DNA from: Okeania sp. KiyG1
GTDB taxonomy: Bacteria; Cyanobacteriota; Cyanobacteriia; Cyanobacteriales; Microcoleaceae
Direction of reading: 5' to 3'
Assembly: GCF_014132355.1 (NCBI RefSeq)
Contig: NZ_BLZO01000152.1
Location: 1-61,693 of the forward strand
Length of the DNA stretch: 61,693 nt
Positions 57,866-61,693 of this stretch are shown in pieces (positions within the stretch are counted from its first letter, which is position 1; every line of letters begins with the position of its first letter). Position numbers and translations under genes: made by a program. The notes under the pieces were generated by a model. It ran no database searches and was not told where the DNA came from. It was given only the letters and a program-made list of their open reading frames with translations.

Positions 57866-58681
57866 CTATTTTGTTGCTAATTTCACATCAGTTGCTAAAC
57901 CAAAAGCTTGCAATAATTGAATCATCATCCAAGTGGTATCAATTTCCCACCATTGCAAACCATGACGTGCAGAATACTGAAAAGCATGATGGTTATTGTG
58001 CCAACCTTCACCATAAGTTAATACGGCCACCCACCAACAATTAGTAGAATCATCACCAGCATCATAAGTACGATAACCAAACTTATGAGTGGCACTATTA
58101 ACTAACCAAGTACAGTGAAAAACAGCAACTATTCTAAAAAAAATACCCCAAACTACAAAAGACCAGCCACCCACAAGGAAAAGCAAAATGCCAAAAGCAA
58201 ACTGAATGGGAATAAAGTTTGCTTGCAAGAACTTATACACTGGATCGTCTGCTATATCTTTTGTGTAGCGAGGAACTTCAGACCTGATTGGTAGATTATG
58301 AAGCATCCACCCCATGTGACTCCACCAAAACCCACGATGGGAGTCATGGGGGTCTTGTTCATTATCTGAATGTAGGTGATGAATACGGTGTAAACCTACC
58401 CAGTCACAAACTCCTCCTTCACAGGCAAGTGTACCGCAAAAAACTAAAAAGTATTCTAGCCACTTGGGAGTTTTAAAACTACGGTGTGTCACCATACGAT
58501 GGAAGCCTAATGTAATACCTAGACCACCTGTAATCCAATGTAATAATAAGGCTAGGCCAACTGCAGTCCAACTAAAGTTACTGGGAAGTAGGGCAAATAA
58601 GGCTCCAATGTGCAGGAATGCCATAAAGCCTATTATGCTCCAATCGAGGGAAAATTTTTCTGATGTTGTTGAAATTGTCAT
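57866..58681 (-). CDS. desC: DesC-type acyl-lipid Δ9 fatty-acid desaturase
   Basis: The 271-aa membrane diiron enzyme has three His boxes: HRMVTH (H-x4-H), HRIHHLHSD (H-x2-HH) and HNNHH (H-x2-HH). Helical pairs lie at the N-terminus and around 160-190. GLGITLGFHRMVTHRSFKTP and EQDPHDSHRGFWWSHMGWM are family hallmarks. It introduces the first double bond into membrane acyl chains. A terminator follows. The purine-repeat TTCCTTCTTCC block (57825-57860) abuts the stop. Confidence 0.95.
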   Translation of the reverse strand: MTISTTSEKFSLDWSIIGFMAFLHIGALFALLPSNFSWTAVGLALLLHWITGGLGITLGFHRMVTHRSFKTPKWLEYFLVFCGTLACEGGVCDWVGLHRIHHLHSDNEQDPHDSHRGFWWSHMGWMLHNLPIRSEVPRYTKDIADDPVYKFLQANFIPIQFAFGILLFLVGGWSFVVWGIFFRIVAVFHCTWLVNSATHKFGYRTYDAGDDSTNCWWVAVLTYGEGWHNNHHAFQYSARHGLQWWEIDTTWMMIQLLQAFGLATDVKLATK

Positions 58682-59223
58682 GAAAATCTCTAGGTTAAGA
58701 ACTAAATAGCTCCATAGGAGCTAGCTTAATCAAAGCAAGTTTATATGTTCGTATAGGATATGGAAAATATCTTAGTAATAACTACTTAATCTATATCTAT
58801 ATCTATATAATAAGAAGCAGAAGGTTAAAAAATATTCTTATACCAAAATCCAGGGTATTGTTAAGTATTTAAGTTTAAATTCCTAGCTAATAATACAGGA
58901 TAATTTTTCTTAAACCAAGCTACTATAAATATACTAAATAAATATAGTAAAATCTCTAAGTTTTAGTAATTTACTATGAAAATTTGATTAATAAAAAAGT
59001 CAATTACTATCTTGAAAATTAAGCAAAACACTGGTTTGTTTTTTGAGGTTTTTGACTTCAAAATTGTCATAGCTTTCTAATGAAACTTTTTTCAAAAAAA
59101 ACCACAGCCTCTATATCTAAATTAATTCTTTGTTGACAAAGGAATTTTAGATTTTATTGTGAATTTGAGTATTAACAAAAATTTACACTTTGTATAGCAT
59201 ACCACAAATAAAACAAATTAAAT
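58682..59223. other. 542-bp divergent promoter region of desC and the PLP-enzyme gene
   Basis: It is strongly AT-rich. ATCTATATCTATATCTATAT repeats are at 58789-58808. A TTGACAAAGGAATT segment near 59133 could be a -35-like element. No gene is seen. Confidence 0.45.
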
Positions 59224-60456
59224 ATGAATAGCACTACTTATCTACAAACAGCAGAACAAGACCTATTTCCCATATTTTCTGATATTGATAGCTTAGTCAA
59301 GCAAAATCTCAGACGAGTTATAGATGCTTTTCGCGAACATCGGGTAGGTGTCCATCATTTTGCAGGAGTTACTGGTTATGGCCATGACGATTTAGGACGG
59401 GAAACTTTGGATAAGGTTTTTGCTCAGATTATGGGGGCTGAGGCAGCAGCGGTAAGAGTCCAATTTGTTTCTGGAACTCATGCGATCACCTGTGCTTTGT
59501 TTGGCATTCTTAGGCCAGGGGATGAAATGTTGTCTGTGGTGGGTTCTCCTTACGATACTTTGGAGGAGGTTATTGGTCTGAGGGAGGAGGGTCAAGGTTC
59601 TCTGAAAGATTTTGGCGTTAGTTATCGGGAATTGCCATTAACTGAGACTGTTGGAATAGACTGGCGAGGGTTGGAGTCTGCTATTACTGAAAAGACTCGT
59701 CTGGCTTTGATTCAACGTTCTTGTGGTTATTCTTGGCGAGCTAGTTTGTCTATTGCAGATATTGAGAAAATTGTCAAGATAGTTAAGGAACAAAATCCTC
59801 GGACGGTTTGTTTTGTGGATAACTGTTATGGGGAGTTTATTGAGGACCGGGAACCTCTTGTGGTGGGAGCTGATTTGGTGGCGGGGTCTTTGATTAAAAA
59901 TCCTGGTGGTACTATAGTTCCGGCAGGTGGGTATGTGGCAGGTAGGGGAGATTTGGTGGAAGCTGCTGCTTGTCGGTTAACTGCTCCTGGTATTGGTAGT
60001 AGTGGTGGGGCGACTTTTGAGCAAAATAGGTTGTTGTTTCAAGGTTTATTTTTGGCGCCTCAAATGGTGGGGGAGGCGATGAAGGGTAATCATTTGACGG
60101 CTTATGTTTTTGATAAGTTGGGTTATCCTGTTAATCCTCTTCCTTTTGAAAAACGACGGGATGTTATTCAGGGGATAAAGTTGGGTTCCCCGGAGAAGTT
60201 GATTGCTTTTTGTCGAGCTATTCAGCAATATTCGCCTGTGGGGTCTTATTTAGACCCGGTACCTGCACCGATGCCTGGATATGAAAGTCAGTTGGTTATG
60301 GCGGGGGGGACTTTTATTGATGGGGCGACTTCTGAATTTTCGGCGGATGGTCCTTTGAGGGAACCTTATGTGGTGTTTTGTCAGGGGGGGACTCATTGGA
60401 CTCATGTGGCGATCGCTCTGGAGGCTGCTATTGAGGCGGTAGGTTTTAGAATTTAG
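59224..60456 (+). CDS. aluminium-resistance/methionine gamma-lyase-like PLP enzyme
   Basis: The 410-aa fold-type I PLP protein has HHFAGVTGYGHDDLGRETLDKVFA, AEAAAVRVQFVSGTHAI, CFVDNCYGEF (cofactor-binding Asp), DLVAGSLIKNPGG (probable Schiff-base Lys) and GRGDLVEAAACRLTAPGIG. This is the family annotated as 'aluminium resistance protein' or 'methionine gamma-lyase family'; its physiological substrate is not firmly known. Local GC content is slightly higher, with GGGG runs. Confidence 0.88.
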   Translation: MNSTTYLQTAEQDLFPIFSDIDSLVKQNLRRVIDAFREHRVGVHHFAGVTGYGHDDLGRETLDKVFAQIMGAEAAAVRVQFVSGTHAITCALFGILRPGDEMLSVVGSPYDTLEEVIGLREEGQGSLKDFGVSYRELPLTETVGIDWRGLESAITEKTRLALIQRSCGYSWRASLSIADIEKIVKIVKEQNPRTVCFVDNCYGEFIEDREPLVVGADLVAGSLIKNPGGTIVPAGGYVAGRGDLVEAAACRLTAPGIGSSGGATFEQNRLLFQGLFLAPQMVGEAMKGNHLTAYVFDKLGYPVNPLPFEKRRDVIQGIKLGSPEKLIAFCRAIQQYSPVGSYLDPVPAPMPGYESQLVMAGGTFIDGATSEFSADGPLREPYVVFCQGGTHWTHVAIALEAAIEAVGFRI

Positions 60457-60578
60457 AATTTAGAATTTAGAATTTTTTCATTAGGGACTTGCAACCTAAT
60501 TTGTAAGAATACAACTGAAAATCCTTTGGTGTGGCGATTTTTTCATTAGCTCTTAGAAAATGAAAATAATGGATGATT

Positions 60579-60800
60579 TGACTTCTCCCCGCTTTAAAAA
60601 GACGGGGATTCTAAGCGGATGCTTGGAGCGGATTAAAATCACCCTCCAAGCGCTTACGATATTCTTTTGAAAGAGAATCCAAAAAATACCGTTTTGGCAG
60701 AGTCAAAACTGCGCTACAGACCTTGGTTAAATCGAAATTTAACTGTGTCCTTACCTTTCTAATTAGGGCTTGCTGAACCAGCGGAAGAGGCTTCAACAAG
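60579..60800 (-). other. remnant end of another IS200/IS605-like element
   Basis: On the minus strand it ends AGAAT-CCCCG-loop-CGGGG-AGAAGTCA, the same layout as the TnpB right ends with a different terminal sequence. A 62-codon frame (60799-60611) lies in it, but I see no TnpB or TnpA motif. The rest of 60457-60912 contains TTAGAATTTAGAATTT repeats (60446-60475) and no gene. Confidence 0.4.
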
Positions 60801-60912
60801 TGACCTCGGATATTTAACCTTTAGCTGCTGGCTGTGGGGTAATTCGGTAGATTGATCTTATGGGAGATGCTCACAAAACTCTACGATTTCCTTCAACCAC
60901 ATCCCTGTGTCC

Positions 60913-61599
60913 TTATTTCTGCTTCGCTATTACAATTGAGATGTTTTCACCAGAGGGATTTTCTATCGTCAATTTGCCCTCGGCATCAAGACCTATATCT
61001 TGGGAGAGGCCACCCTGTACTTCATTGAAGTCGAGTGTGAGTTTCCCTGTGGCTCCTGATACCGTCAGGCAGTTACTAGCAAAGGGGTCTTTCTTATCAG
61101 AAGGATTTAATGCATCTGAGACGAATATGATATAATCTTGAACAAGAAGATCCAATGTCTGATTTGTAACACTTTCTTGATCGGCGTAAAAACCCACATA
61201 AGATTCTGCCGAGACTAGATTCGGATTAAACTCGTCACAACCTCTGAATCCAATCGGCGGCTTACCGGCAACAACCGTATATATTGTGTCTAAACCGGCC
61301 TCTTCTGCAGACAATATAACAGGAGGCAATAAGCTAGGGTTGATAAGGGGGCCCCTTAAATCAAATTCGATTGTCTGGACTTCACTCAGGTTTTTAGGAA
61401 ACTCATCTAACGACCAGTATGGTATGTATAACTCCATTCCGCGGTCTTCTTTTGATTTAGCCTCACGGAGCGCGCTTGACCAGTCTGTTGTTACGAACAC
61501 CTCTGTTTCGTAACCTTGTGCGGAGGCTGGTAAACCACTGCCAACCCAGATAAATAAGCTCAAGACGCAGGCGAGAATTGCCGTTACCTTTGTTTTCAT
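60913..61599 (-). CDS. exported protein of unknown function, 228 aa
   Basis: The second of two adjacent ATGs (61599) is preferred because AAGGAG lies five bases upstream of it. A signal peptide (about residues 1-29, cleaved near ASAQ-GYE) precedes a mainly beta domain with IEFDLRGPLINPSLLPP and two or three cysteines (FRGCDEF, ASNCLT). The C-terminus (ENPSGENISIVIAKQK) is typical of a periplasmic or lumenal protein. I do not recognise the family. It is flanked by non-coding sequence to the right edge (61603-61693), which probably holds its promoter. Confidence 0.65.
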   Translation of the reverse strand: MKTKVTAILACVLSLFIWVGSGLPASAQGYETEVFVTTDWSSALREAKSKEDRGMELYIPYWSLDEFPKNLSEVQTIEFDLRGPLINPSLLPPVILSAEEAGLDTIYTVVAGKPPIGFRGCDEFNPNLVSAESYVGFYADQESVTNQTLDLLVQDYIIFVSDALNPSDKKDPFASNCLTVSGATGKLTLDFNEVQGGLSQDIGLDAEGKLTIENPSGENISIVIAKQK

Positions 61600-61693
61600 C
61601 ATGTCTCCTTTTAATTGAAAATTGTGGACTGTAAGCTTAATGCTTATTGGTTTATACTTATATGACGCTTTTGCTCTTCTGTTTCTGACTATT

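Noticed and set aside
60860-61513. Plus-strand ORFs of 91 and 75 codons
   Set aside because: Antisense shadows of the exported-protein gene at 60913-61599, which has a signal peptide and ribosome site.

Overview
The window looks like a chromosome or large contig of a filamentous, repeat-rich cyanobacterium of the Trichodesmium/Okeania/Moorena kind. The evidence is psbZ, a cyanobacterial Δ9 desaturase (DesC), a DHH-CBS-nucleotidyltransferase tRNA enzyme, several cyanobacteria-only small families, many GCGATCGC-type sites, and very large amounts of tandem and dispersed repeats between genes. The genus is inference; no rRNA is present.

Region 1 (1-16.9 kb) is plasmid- or ICE-like. A minus-strand operon (10.8 kb down to 1) encodes an actin-like ParM ATPase, a ParR-like small protein (frameshifted), a ParA-like ATPase, small unknowns, a Ycf46-like AAA+ ATPase, two exported proteins and a VirD4/TraG-type coupling protein. 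Upstream of parM lies an array of iterons phased at 21 bp plus an 11-bp-stem inverted repeat. Diverging to the right are a MobC-like protein, a relaxase, a VirB2/TrbC-like pilin and a VirB3/TrbD-like protein. The last is cut by a complete group II intron (14691-16891, reverse transcriptase-maturase-HNH), and no further transfer genes follow it.

Region 2 (16.9-21.7 kb) has two MITEs and then a two-gene module: an HNH-fused superfamily II helicase and an overlapping 200-aa partner of unknown function. The HNH-helicase gene is interrupted by a 1726-bp insertion sequence with exact 15-bp inverted repeats and a 5-bp target duplication (TTTCA). Removing the IS restores a 698-aa protein with an intact HNH motif. 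This is the best candidate here for an undescribed (possibly defence) system.

Region 3 (21.8-32 kb) is ordinary chromosome: a B12-type radical SAM protein, DUF1830, an ABC ATPase, an atypical response regulator with Glu at the phospho-acceptor site, a monothiol glutaredoxin/BolA pair, a TPR-like exported protein and a frameshifted HAD phosphatase.

Region 4 (32.4-43.6 kb) is a phosphonate-use locus: a PhnZ-like HD oxygenase, phnM, L, K, J, I, H, G and a divergent GntR/UTRA regulator (phnF). Its genes are separated by unusually long repeat-filled gaps. No phosphonate transporter genes are visible.

Region 5 (43.7-61.7 kb) mixes housekeeping and accessory genes: an intact TnpB with its 3' guide-RNA-like end, the tRNA nucleotidyltransferase, an Uma2 endonuclease fused to an antitoxin-like segment, a frameshifted TPR-nucleoside phosphorylase, psbZ, ribH, tRNA-Gly, desC and an aluminium-resistance/methionine gamma-lyase-like PLP enzyme. 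Solo copies of the TnpB right-end RNA structure, with a compensatory base change, lie at 29864 and 55081. Several genes in the window carry 1-2 nt indels in short repeats, so either pseudogene formation or assembly indels must be considered.
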